From Phycisphaeraceae bacterium (GTDB lineage Bacteria; Planctomycetota; Phycisphaerae; Phycisphaerales; Zrk34): DNA of 55,573 nt. Position numbers and translations under genes: made by a program. Under the pieces are notes generated by a model. That model made no database searches and was not told the DNA's origin. It was given only the letters and a program-made list of their open reading frames with translations. Position 1 is the stretch's first letter. Each line of letters opens with the position of its first letter. Below, piece by piece: positions 1-6,690 of this stretch. The stretch spans positions 1 to 55,573 of the forward strand of contig JANQQT010000133.1 of assembly GCA_028284925.1 (NCBI GenBank). Reading direction: 5' to 3'.

Positions 1-17
1 TAGCTGACCCCTAATTA

Positions 18-40
18 GCCCCAGGCGCCCCGCCTGGGGC
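18..40. repeat. 10-bp perfect inverted repeat at the left edge
   Basis: A GC-only stem of ten base pairs (18-27 with 31-40) closes a three-base CCC loop. It could be the 3' hairpin of a gene lying left of the window. No T-run follows on either strand, so it is not a canonical intrinsic terminator. Confidence 0.5.
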
Positions 41-162
41 GCGCTGCAGTAGCCTAAGAATCCGCGCGAACCATGAATCGCCACCGACTCCCATCCTCCC
101 ACACAACCAAACTCCCACCTCCCCCATCCACCCCACCATTCTCCCTCTTCCTCACCCCAAAC

Positions 163-189
163 AAAAAACCCCCGGCAAACTGCCGGGGG
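163..189 (-). terminator. Rho-independent terminator of the CCGNC-repeat gene
   Basis: A nine-pair stem (169-177 with 181-189) has an AAC loop, and a run of six T follows on the minus strand (163-168). It lies 30 bases beyond the stop of the minus-strand gene ending at 220, as expected for that gene's terminator. Confidence 0.85.
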
Positions 190-219
190 CCATAAACGCT
201 TGATCAATAAGAACTTATC

Positions 220-627
220 TTACGCTTTCTTCTTACCCTTCTTCGCAACCTTCACCTTCGCAAGGTTCTTCAGCGGATCTTTGTCATACTTGCCCTTGCA
301 GTTCCCGCAGCAGAATCCAACCGTGATCGTCGCGGTCTTCGACGGATTCGCATCCTTACCGCTGAACGGGCACTTGCCTTCCTTACCCGCCGCAACCTTC
401 TTCAAATGCTTGCCAGGAGCCTTCGTAAACTTACCAAGACAGTTTCCGCAGCAGAATCCGACCTTCACATCCGTCGTCTTCGACTTGTTAATTCCTCGGT
501 CGCTTATCGGACATTTGTCATTGATAATCGACTTCTTGGCTGACTTCTCCGCCTGGACGCTCGTCGTCCCAAACGTCAAAGCAACCGCCAAAATCGCCGC
601 CAAACCGGCTAAAATCGTGGTCTTCAT
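220..627 (-). CDS. Secreted protein with two CPxS/GFCCGNC metal-binding-like repeats
   Basis: A 135-residue protein with a clear signal peptide (about residues 1-26, cleavage after VQA). The mature part is two tandem copies of a roughly 45-residue unit. Each unit starts with a KCP-x-S element and continues with VGFCCGNCxGK, then a basic xxPxKxLxKV end. Four cysteines per unit in this spacing suggest metal or thiol chemistry, like YHS-type or heavy-metal-binding domains, but I cannot name the family. The tail is lysine-rich. The gene stands alone with its own promoter (711-740) and terminator (163-189). It probably acts outside the cytoplasmic membrane. The function is not known to me. Confidence 0.85.
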   Translation of the reverse strand: MKTTILAGLAAILAVALTFGTTSVQAEKSAKKSIINDKCPISDRGINKSKTTDVKVGFCCGNCLGKFTKAPGKHLKKVAAGKEGKCPFSGKDANPSKTATITVGFCCGNCKGKYDKDPLKNLAKVKVAKKGKKKA

Positions 628-710
628 GGTTTACCTGAACCTTTCTGAAGAGTGGCTTTCCTACTTGACTGACCAACCTCGGGCCTACCGACGCCCAAGA
701 ACAATACGAA

Positions 711-740
711 ATTCTATCGACACAAATATACACCCGTCAA
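711..740 (-). promoter_or_regulatory. Sigma-70-type promoter for the CCGNC-repeat gene
   Basis: On the minus strand TTGACG (740-735) and TAGAAT (716-711) are separated by 18 bases, about 85 bases upstream of the ATG at 627. The match to the housekeeping consensus is good (5/6 and 5/6). Confidence 0.55.
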
Positions 741-1018
741 CCCTGTTAGTGCCCTCCATTCCCGCAATTATTGCAAAAAATCCCCACATCGTTACATCTT
801 TTCCCCAAACGCATCCCCCATCGCCTCCCCCACCCCTACCAACCAACCTCAATCCCATTCCTGACCGATTCAATTCACACAAACCCGCCTCAAACCCATA
901 CCACCCCAATCTCCCACCCAAAAACCGCGTTTTCCCATCCATTTCCCAATCTTTTCATTCACCTTCACGCCACACCCCTTGACCTTCACGCCCATTTCGC
1001 GTTCAATCATCCCACACC
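741..1018. other. Gene-free, pyrimidine-rich spacer before pyrH
   Basis: A cytosine- and thymine-rich stretch between the divergent CCGNC-repeat gene and pyrH. Open frames across it are low-complexity Pro/His/Ser translations and are not credible. It must hold the pyrH promoter, but I see no convincing -35/-10 pair. Confidence 0.5.
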
Positions 1019-1741
1019 ATGAACGAAAATCCTAAATACAAACGTGTACTCCTCAAAATCTCCGGCGAAGGCTTCTGCCAGGCCGGAAACCGCGGTATCG
1101 ACGGCAACGAGCTGGAAATCGTCGCCCGCGAAATCCTCGCCGCCACACAACACGGCTCACAAATCGCCGTCGTCGTGGGCGGCGGCAACATCATCCGCGG
1201 AGCAGAACTCGCCACCGAAGGGCGCATCCCCCAGGCCACCGCTGACTACATGGGCATGCTCGGAACCGTCATTAATGGCCTCGCCCTCAAGGAAATGCTC
1301 GAAAAACTCGGCCAGCCCGCACGCGTCCTCACCGCCATCAACCTCACCGCCGTCGCCGAACCCTTCATCCGTGGAAAAGCCATCAGTCACCTCGAAAAAG
1401 GCCGCGTCGTCATCTTCTCCGCAGGTACCGGAAACCCGTTTTTCACCACCGATACCGCCGCCGCCCTCCGCGCCGTCGAAATCGGCGCCGATGCCCTCCT
1501 CAAAGCTACCAAAGTCGACGGCGTCTACGACAAAGACCCCATGCAACACAACGACGCCACACGCTTCGCCGAGCTCTCCTACGACGAAGCCATCAACCGC
1601 CAACTCAAGGTCATGGACCTCTCCGCCTTCGACATGTGCAAAGAGCACAACATCCCCATCGTCGTCTTCAACCTCAAGGAGCCGGGCCACATCGCACAGG
1701 TCGTGGCAGGCAAACCACACGGTACCACAATTAGTGTATGA
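1019..1741 (+). CDS. pyrH: UMP kinase
   Basis: A 240-residue amino-acid-kinase-fold UMP kinase that phosphorylates UMP to UDP in cytoplasmic pyrimidine nucleotide synthesis. The N-terminal KISGEGF element, the GGGN nucleotide-binding turn near residue 56, the TTDTAAALRA segment and the AGTGNPF loop are all present and in order. The length is normal for bacterial PyrH. It is followed 65 bases later by frr, the common bacterial pyrH-frr order, which supports both assignments. The start is the first ATG in frame. There is no strong Shine-Dalgarno, so a leaderless or weakly initiated message is possible. Confidence 0.97.
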   Translation: MNENPKYKRVLLKISGEGFCQAGNRGIDGNELEIVAREILAATQHGSQIAVVVGGGNIIRGAELATEGRIPQATADYMGMLGTVINGLALKEMLEKLGQPARVLTAINLTAVAEPFIRGKAISHLEKGRVVIFSAGTGNPFFTTDTAAALRAVEIGADALLKATKVDGVYDKDPMQHNDATRFAELSYDEAINRQLKVMDLSAFDMCKEHNIPIVVFNLKEPGHIAQVVAGKPHGTTISV

Positions 1742-1806
1742 TGCCCGCCTTGTGCGGCTTGCACGTCTCTTCGCACACAGAAGCGACGCTATTCGGAGTT
1801 TTTGAC

Positions 1807-2373
1807 ATGGATATTGATGAAATCCTGTTCGATTGTGAAGAACGCATGGATAAGGCCGTCGAACACCTTCAAGCCGAATTACGCGGTATTCGTACAGGCA
1901 GAGCCTCACCCGCGCTCGTTGAATTCGTCAAAGTCGATTACTACGGCTCCATGACCGATCTGCGCCAACTCGCCGCCATCAGCGTCCCCGAACCCACCCA
2001 ATTACTCGTCAAACCCCATGATCCCTCGTCCTTACAAACGATTTCCAAGTCATTGCAGGCCGCCGGGCTGGGTCTGAACCCCCAGGCCGAGGGCAAACAG
2101 ATCCGCATTAACCTCCCGCCGCTTTCCGGTGAACGTCGCCAACAACTCGTTGCCAGCGTCAAACAGCTCGGTGAGCAATCCCGAATCGCCGTCCGCAACG
2201 TGCGACGCGACTCCAACAAGCACATCGACCAACTAGAGAAGGACAAGTCCGCCCCCGTAACCGAAGACCAGGCCCGCGATGCCAAGGAAGAGGTCACCAA
2301 ACTCACCAAGAACCACGAAGAGAAAGTCGACAAGATGCTCGAAGAAAAGCGCGTCGAAATCCTCGAACACTGA
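1807..2373 (+). CDS. frr: Ribosome recycling factor
   Basis: A 188-residue ribosome recycling factor, which with EF-G splits post-termination ribosomes. Diagnostic segments are LRGIRTGRASP near the N-terminus, the central PEPTQLLVKPHD, IRINLPPLSGERRQ, and the C-terminal coiled-coil arm. The open frame extends 23 codons upstream, but those residues have no family counterpart. The ATG at 1807 gives the normal family length, so I chose it. It is probably co-transcribed with pyrH. Confidence 0.97.
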   Translation: MDIDEILFDCEERMDKAVEHLQAELRGIRTGRASPALVEFVKVDYYGSMTDLRQLAAISVPEPTQLLVKPHDPSSLQTISKSLQAAGLGLNPQAEGKQIRINLPPLSGERRQQLVASVKQLGEQSRIAVRNVRRDSNKHIDQLEKDKSAPVTEDQARDAKEEVTKLTKNHEEKVDKMLEEKRVEILEH

Positions 2374-2658
2374 CCAATTCCTCGTCTCACAACGTCAAAT
2401 CTCCTTTTTTTGACATCTAACAATCAGATTGACATTTGCTCAAAGTAGTTGTATTGGCAGTGTATGTAGAGTACGATTCGCACCAATGTTGGCCATCGCC
2501 GCTGCGCTGAATCAGATGGCGCGTTTATGAGTTCAATGCGAAATCGGGAAGTCAGGAATGCCGCGAATTGCTCTAAATCATGGAGCGCAAGGATTTGCGC
2601 GAATCAACGAGTCACACTAAAGGTTTGGACGGGCTCAACCTCGGTAAACTATAACGTA
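2374..2658. other. Gene-free stretch between frr and the old tRNA-Ala terminator
   Basis: No convincing reading frame or RNA gene. A TTGACA hexamer near 2430 has only a weak -10 partner (TATTGG) and no gene downstream. Before the island arrived, this stretch probably separated frr from the 3' end of tRNA-Ala. Confidence 0.4.
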
Positions 2659-2693
2659 TAAAAAACCCCTAACCCATTTCTGGGAAAGGGTTT
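2659..2693 (-). terminator. Probable original terminator of the tRNA-Ala gene, now displaced
   Basis: On the minus strand a nested hairpin (AACCC/GGGGTT outside, CCCA/TGGG inside) runs into six T. It sits seven bases beyond the left tRNA-Ala repeat (2701-2739). That is where the terminator of the tRNA gene now at 9234-9306 would have been before insertion of the island. Confidence 0.5.
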
Positions 2694-2700
2694 AGAGCAA

Positions 2701-2739
2701 GTGGAGGCGATCGGACTTGAACCGACGACCTCTTGCATG
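2701..2739. repeat. Left attachment repeat (tRNA-Ala 3' fragment)
   Basis: These 39 bases are identical to 9233-9271, which cover the 3' half of the intact tRNA-Ala(GGC). Similarity continues outside the core: GGTTTA-A-(G/C) with few mismatches on the left, and one mismatch followed by CATG on the right. The copy lacks a proper tRNA 5' half. It marks the distal boundary of the island. Confidence 0.9.
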
Positions 2740-2846
2740 TCATGTTGATCCGGGGCAATGCTACCAAGCTCTAATCGCTCATAACAGCTTACAATCAAGG
2801 ATTTGTTTGTCAAGTGTTGTGCAGGTTTGCACCTGATTTCACCCTA

Positions 2847-2867
2847 AAACGTATCCCGGATACGTTT
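2847..2867. repeat. Perfect 21-bp palindrome near the left end of the island
   Basis: The arms AAACGTATCC and GGATACGTTT flank a single C. The same CGTATCC/GGATACG core recurs as an inverted pair near the right end (9138-9155). This suggests a recombinase arm-type or excisionase-binding site. Confidence 0.55.
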
Positions 2868-2932
2868 GCTGGTCAAGAGATTTATCTGAGACTTGAGAAA
2901 TGACTACTGTTTAAAATGAACTCTTGGAAAAA

Positions 2933-3652
2933 CTATTTGCGACGGAAGTATTGAATAATTGCTGTACCACTTATGAAACCAGCAAAAGCCAATATCATCA
3001 TTCCTGCAGTTTCTACAATATTTACTGCGGTTTGTTCCGATACCTTTCCATAGTCTTTGGTAATTATGACCCCCGCCACAATCGCCGCGTAGGCAATGAC
3101 GAAACAAATGGTTAGCCTTACCGGACCCGATCGCGTTCGCCCTGATATACTCATTCTGGACCCTATTCGTTCCAACTTCTCTTCAGCTAACCGTGCCATC
3201 CCCTTGAGTTCTGCCAACACAGGAACGAACGCCGTTGATGTCTTTTTGATAACGCTGTCAAATGTAGATAGATTTGCCTTGGATAGTCCTTCTATTAATT
3301 CCGCGACTGACCTCTCTATCTCGCGCATTGTTTCAACGCACTCTTGTGCGACCATACTCTTGCCTTTGGCGATCTTGTCAATCAAGTCTGCAATGTGCGA
3401 CGCGCCCGACTTCAACGTAGACTCGACGTGTGTCAGTGCGACTTTAACCTCTCTATGACTCTTGGAAAACGCTTCGGTGTCCTTTGCCAGTGACTTCAAT
3501 CCAATTGCCTTAGGTCGAATACCCCATAAGTCTTGCGTCAGAAGACTTACCCACTCGCCGTAAAGACGCAGAGCCAAATGTCTCTTGTCACGTAGATAGT
3601 ATTGGTCTACCGACTCGTGCATATCAAATGAGAACGGCCCCCGCCACTTCAA
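2933..3652 (-). CDS. Unrecognised coiled-coil protein with two C-terminal membrane helices
   Basis: A 239-residue protein, last gene of a three-gene minus-strand set. Residues about 55-165 are charged and strongly helical, probably coiled coil. They are followed by two hydrophobic segments (about 179-198 and 214-234) and an RRK tail, so most of the protein should face the cytoplasm. I chose the TTG at 3652 because AGAGGA lies just upstream; the ATG at residue 11 (3622) has no ribosome-binding site. I do not recognise the family. A sensor or scaffold region joined to a membrane hairpin, encoded in an island, is compatible with a membrane-acting defence effector, but nothing seen proves that. 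Confidence 0.65.
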   Translation of the reverse strand: MKWRGPFSFDMHESVDQYYLRDKRHLALRLYGEWVSLLTQDLWGIRPKAIGLKSLAKDTEAFSKSHREVKVALTHVESTLKSGASHIADLIDKIAKGKSMVAQECVETMREIERSVAELIEGLSKANLSTFDSVIKKTSTAFVPVLAELKGMARLAEEKLERIGSRMSISGRTRSGPVRLTICFVIAYAAIVAGVIITKDYGKVSEQTAVNIVETAGMMILAFAGFISGTAIIQYFRRK

Positions 3653-3670
3653 ACAATCCTCTTGCCACCC

Positions 3671-4069
3671 TTAATCTTCAAGTTCCGCATTCTCATCACT
3701 AATCCATGCATCGTCCGTCAGGAATGTGTATAACTTATCTATATCTCTCAATTCTTTCTTTTTCTTATCAAGACTGCTGTAATACGGGCCATTGGTGGTC
3801 AGAACGCTGAGCGCATAATCCAAAGAGTCGCTAACAAATGCGACCACCTCATCGTCAATTCTCTCTCTAACGGCCAACTCACCACAGAAGATAGTAAAAA
3901 AACGCCGGCCAACCAAGCAACACTCGGTTTCCGCCCGTTCGATCTCGTCAGGAATCTCCTTACGCACAAATGTCACCTTATCAGCCGAAAGGCGTAATGC
4001 TGCCCCCGCCTGTCTCAATCTCGCGCTGATGCTGCCGCTCGGCGCACTGTTGTTCTCTTTTACAACCAT
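3671..4069 (-). CDS. Unrecognised island protein, middle gene of three-gene set
   Basis: A 132-residue soluble protein of mixed charge, with an acidic C-terminus ending in NAELED. No signal peptide, membrane segment or known motif is visible. The ATG at 4069 lies three bases after the preceding stop, and AAGG is within reach of the start, so it should be translated together with the gene before it. It is followed 18 bases later by the coiled-coil/two-TM gene. Conserved function cannot be inferred from sequence alone; the tight linkage suggests the three products work together. Confidence 0.6.
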   Translation of the reverse strand: MVVKENNSAPSGSISARLRQAGAALRLSADKVTFVRKEIPDEIERAETECCLVGRRFFTIFCGELAVRERIDDEVVAFVSDSLDYALSVLTTNGPYYSSLDKKKKELRDIDKLYTFLTDDAWISDENAELED

Positions 4070-4072
4070 GAT

Positions 4073-4522
4073 TTACTGCCTTTCAATTTCATTGAAACAG
4101 ACATCCAGCAATTCGCGTGCCAACAAGCGTACACGCTTGGCAGCATATGGACCAATCCAACTCTTGGGACTCATATTCTTTTGATCGTCGGCTTGACAAC
4201 ACAAAAACCTCGCAATCACGATGCGCGTACTGTTAAGATAGGTTGCACCAGCATCGCCTTGCTCCAACAATAGCAAATATGTAACAAGTGACTCTTCAAT
4301 AGTATCCAAATGGTCACCGGCGGACGTCTTATCCGGCTTGAAATCCTCTAACAATGAAAGGTGTACCCTTCGAAGCTCTCCCAACACCTGTTTGAGTGCC
4401 AAATTTGGTACGCGTTGATCCATATCTGCCACACCGAACCTTCGACGGCAACACGTTGCGATAGAAATATTACGCTCGTACGCTATATGGCAGAATCGAT
4501 ATTTGTGGAGCCACATTTTCAA
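4073..4522 (-). CDS. Unrecognised island protein, first gene of three-gene set
   Basis: A frame of 149 residues from a TTG at 4522 (ATG at 4516). An internal ATG at 4423 gives 116 residues starting MDQRVPN. The first 33 residues are cysteine- and arginine-rich and look less natural than the rest, so the shorter form may be the real one; no start has a strong ribosome-binding site. The remainder is helical and leucine-rich, with a PKSWIGPYAAKRVR segment near the C-terminus. No family is recognised. It heads the set that ends with the membrane protein at 2933. Confidence 0.55.
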   Translation of the reverse strand: MKMWLHKYRFCHIAYERNISIATCCRRRFGVADMDQRVPNLALKQVLGELRRVHLSLLEDFKPDKTSAGDHLDTIEESLVTYLLLLEQGDAGATYLNSTRIVIARFLCCQADDQKNMSPKSWIGPYAAKRVRLLARELLDVCFNEIERQ

Positions 4523-4851
4523 GGTATCGTCCAGTGTCTAGAACGAAGCATCCAAAGAAAACGTTCAACAAGCTATTGTTTGATATATCGAACCGAGATG
4601 TGCCCCATAGCGTTCTAAAACCGTGTTGTCTTCAATTTTGACCCCTTGAAACTTTACACGCTGCAAAGAAAGGGTTGTTCGGTGAGGATGATATCGGATG
4701 ATCATATACATCGTCAACACAAAAACGGCTCAAATCAAAAAAAAATAAATTGACAATACACGCTCTCATTCGTGTCCTCGATGTGTCACCGCGAAGGGGT
4801 GGATGGTGGTAGTGCGGGATTGGTAGGCAAATCGCATGTCGGTGATGGCGC
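4523..4851. other. Gene-free stretch inside the island
   Basis: 329 bases between two cargo gene groups. It is locally A+T-rich (around 4735-4755) and should contain the promoter of the 4522-to-2933 gene set. I see no convincing minus-strand promoter or hairpin. The short plus-strand frames here have no coding character. Confidence 0.4.
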
Positions 4852-5229
4852 TCATTTGGCTGGGATGCTCATGATGCTGACCACCAACGCGGCCACCGTA
4901 AACATAGTGGAGATGATAAGCGTGGCAATTGCCAGCCAATACGCTTTCGCTGCGGCATCCTGTGCGTTCACCGATGCCTCTCGTGCCTCCCTAAGTTCTT
5001 GAATTTCGATGTGTTTGAATAGAGCGGACGCGGTTGCCCTGAATGTATACTTTGAGTCCTCATGATCGGCGATTGCGACCAATTCTTTTTGCTCCTCCAC
5101 CTTCAATCCCTGCGAAGGTAGTGACTCTACCGCGTCATCAAAATTAAACGTTTCATGTGTCGCGATGTACTCCACAAACTTCACAAGCGGATGTTCGGTG
5201 GGGTCCACTTCTTTGCCTACTTCGCTCAT
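4852..5229 (-). CDS. Small tail-anchored island protein
   Basis: A 125-residue protein with an acidic, soluble N-terminal part, a charged helix (about 75-92) and a single hydrophobic segment (about 97-121) ending SIPAK. This is a tail-anchored layout with the bulk of the protein in the cytoplasm. The ATG at 5229 overlaps the preceding stop as ATGA, with an AGGAGG site nine bases upstream, so the two are translationally coupled. Family not recognised. Confidence 0.65.
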   Translation of the reverse strand: MSEVGKEVDPTEHPLVKFVEYIATHETFNFDDAVESLPSQGLKVEEQKELVAIADHEDSKYTFRATASALFKHIEIQELREAREASVNAQDAAAKAYWLAIATLIISTMFTVAALVVSIMSIPAK

Positions 5230-5444
5230 ACCAATGGCCTCCTAGTTAGTTGTGACTGTCTCTGGGATTTCATTCCTCGAATCCCGTCAAGCCTTCGTTG
5301 TGATTGCTCAAGCTCTGTCAGCATCGGCAAAATGTCATACCAATTATCTTCAATCATTTCGAGCGTTCGGGGGGATGGCGAGCCTACGACTGCCACGGTT
5401 GCCGGGTCAACGGTGTACTCATATTTCTCTGTGCCAACTCTCAT
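5226..5444 (-). CDS. Small unrecognised island protein coupled to the tail-anchored protein
   Basis: A 72-residue protein, mildly basic at the C-terminus (SQLTRRPLV), with no signal or membrane segment. Its stop overlaps the next start (ATGA at 5229-5226). It lies just downstream of a terminator (5465-5494) that closes the previous gene group, so a promoter must lie in the short interval around 5445-5560. Function not recognised. Confidence 0.5.
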   Translation of the reverse strand: MRVGTEKYEYTVDPATVAVVGSPSPRTLEMIEDNWYDILPMLTELEQSQRRLDGIRGMKSQRQSQLTRRPLV

Positions 5445-5464
5445 GCCACCAGCCTACCACACCA

Positions 5465-5494
5465 CAAAAAAACCGCCAGCCACGCGGCCAGCGG
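5465..5494 (-). terminator. Intrinsic terminator between island gene groups
   Basis: On the minus strand a nine-pair stem (5494-5486 with 5481-5473, two G-U pairs) with a GCGT loop is followed by seven T. It would end transcription of the small paralogous genes read from higher coordinates. Confidence 0.7.
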
Positions 5495-5502
5495 TTCGAC
5501 AT

Positions 5503-5521
5503 AATGGATTGCAAATCCATT
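5503..5521. repeat. Perfect 8-bp inverted repeat resembling a tRNA-Cys anticodon arm
   Basis: AATGGATT and AATCCATT flank GCA. On the plus strand this has exactly the shape of a tRNA-Cys(GCA) anticodon stem-loop (five-pair stem, TTGCAAA loop). No D-arm, T-arm or acceptor lies around it, so it is not a tRNA gene. It may be part of the adjacent terminator region or an operator. Confidence 0.5.
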
Positions 5522-5580
5522 GCCCTTTCGTATTGATGATTAAATCTTTTGAACTCCGGCCCGGATGCCTGGCGACGACC

Positions 5581-5778
5581 CTAACGACGGCATTGGCATT
5601 GATGTTGATGAATCAAGGAGTTGATAAGGCGGTGAGCGCACTGAATTGGATAGGTCGAATCGACAACAATAGTGCCGCCTTGCAGATAGGCGGCGCGCCT
5701 TCTTCCTTTCCAAATCGGTTTTTCCTTAAACCTAACCCGGTATCCAAACACCTCGTAATCTACGGTTAAATTCCTCAT
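5581..5778 (-). CDS. Small island protein, tandem paralogue B
   Basis: A 65-residue protein closely similar to the product of the preceding gene (5775-5969). Both begin MR-x-x-TV-x-Y-x-VFGY and share EKP-(I/V)-WKG-(R/K) and IV-(V/I)-DST-(Y/C)-P. Its ATG overlaps the preceding stop (ATGA), and GGGGGTGAG provides the ribosome-binding site. The fold is probably a small beta-rich domain. Function is not known to me. Tandem duplication with retained operon coupling suggests selection for dosage or for partner variation. Confidence 0.6.
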   Translation of the reverse strand: MRNLTVDYEVFGYRVRFKEKPIWKGRRRAAYLQGGTIVVDSTYPIQCAHRLINSLIHQHQCQCRR

Positions 5779-5969
5779 TTCTCACCCCCTACACATGAAG
5801 GCATTAGACACTTAAGAACCCGATGCAGATACTCAGCCGGACAAGTCGAATCTATCACGATGTCATTTCCCACCGTGTATGCCATGCACCTTTTCCCTTT
5901 CCACACCGGCTTCTCCTCAAATATTACCGTGTATCCAAAAACCTGATAACCGACTGTTATGCCTCTCAT
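5775..5969 (-). CDS. Small island protein, tandem paralogue A
   Basis: A 64-residue paralogue of the 5581-5778 product. The frame extends 13 codons upstream (to 6008), but alignment to the paralogue and a GGGGGTGG site directly upstream favour the ATG at 5969. The sequence TGTAGGGGGTG precedes both paralogues, so the ribosome-binding region was copied with the gene. It overlaps the end of the preceding frame (stop at 5966). Family not recognised. Confidence 0.6.
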   Translation of the reverse strand: MRGITVGYQVFGYTVIFEEKPVWKGKRCMAYTVGNDIVIDSTCPAEYLHRVLKCLMPSCVGGEK

Positions 5970-6501
5970 GCGCCACCCCCTACATCTTGGAGCTTGACGC
6001 GTTCCCACGTCTCTACTTCTCCCGATAACTGTGCATTACGTTGTTGTCCTGCCATATCACGCAACTCATCAATAACACATATCAAATGACTAAGGACGGA
6101 GTTAATGTTTTTGCGCAACTCCCGGGCACTGCCTTCTTTCGGACGCATGAACCCCAATGACGGAATCGCATCAACTATCGCGTCTGCAACTCGTTCGTAT
6201 GGATTGAGACGGCACCCGGCGTCCGATCGAATATTCGGCATACTGTCAATGGATGTGGTGGAACCCGGAAGGATCGGACATGCCACATAGACATCTGCAA
6301 TCCACACCGCCAGCCACTCGTAAGCCTGTGTTGATTGATGCCCACCCTTCTCCGGGTGACCCCAGGAATCTTCCCGGCAAACATGCACCACCGATGGACG
6401 GCGGATAGATGAACTTTCTTACCATTGGAGTGCTTCGGTACATGGTTGGGCACGTCGGCAAGAGCGATGAGATCGTCGGTTGCGATGTTGATGCTGGACA
6501 T
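5966..6501 (-). pseudogene. DUF1580-like helix-turn-helix protein, apparently frameshifted
   Basis: The first frame (6501 to 6175) starts MSSINIATDDLIALADVP and carries an LSAVHRW helix-turn-helix segment typical of the planctomycete DUF1580 family of small excisionase-like DNA-binding proteins. After about 45 residues it loses resemblance. A second frame (starting by 6391, ending 5966) supplies the expected wing-like KGGHQSTQAYEWLAVW segment and a helical tail. The frame change falls near 6340-6375. The start at 6501 has a CGGAGC site. Read as one broken gene it would be about 175 residues. The alternative is two overlapping small genes. Confidence 0.5.
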
Positions 6502-6586
6502 TTTTGATGCTCCGTAAAAGTGGGTGGTGCTTTTCGCTTACCTCACTTTCGCCCTCGTTTTGAAGCTTTCAGGCGCGCAACAAAAA

Positions 6587-6605
6587 CCCGGTTGCAACAA
6601 CCGGG
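6587..6605 (-). terminator. Intrinsic terminator of the 298-residue island gene
   Basis: A perfect eight-pair stem (CCCGGTTG/CAACCGGG) with a three-base loop is followed on the minus strand by five T. It lies 86 bases beyond the stop of the gene ending at 6691. Confidence 0.75.
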
Positions 6606-6654
6606 CAGAACTCCAATCCCCTATATATACAGTGTCAAAAACTCAGACTTTTTT

Positions 6655-6668
6655 TTGTTGCGCAACAA
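6655..6668. promoter_or_regulatory. 14-bp palindrome, possible operator
   Basis: TTGTTGCGCAACAA is a perfect palindrome in the 189-base gap between two island gene groups. GCGCAAC recurs close by (6574-6580, 6670-6676). It could be a repressor site controlling the DUF1580-like gene group transcribed from about here. Confidence 0.35.
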
Positions 6669-6690
6669 CGGCGCAACGAAAAACCGCCAA

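Noticed and set aside
18..40. Left-edge hairpin as an intrinsic terminator
   Set aside because: The stem is strong but there is no T-run on either strand, so I list it only as an inverted repeat.
200..982. 260-residue plus-strand frame over the CCGNC-repeat gene
   Set aside because: It is antisense to a well-supported gene with signal peptide, promoter and terminator, and its second half is low-complexity Pro/His.
1044..1909. Long frames overlapping pyrH in other frames on both strands
   Set aside because: They are side effects of the high third-position GC of pyrH. The pyrH frame carries all family motifs.
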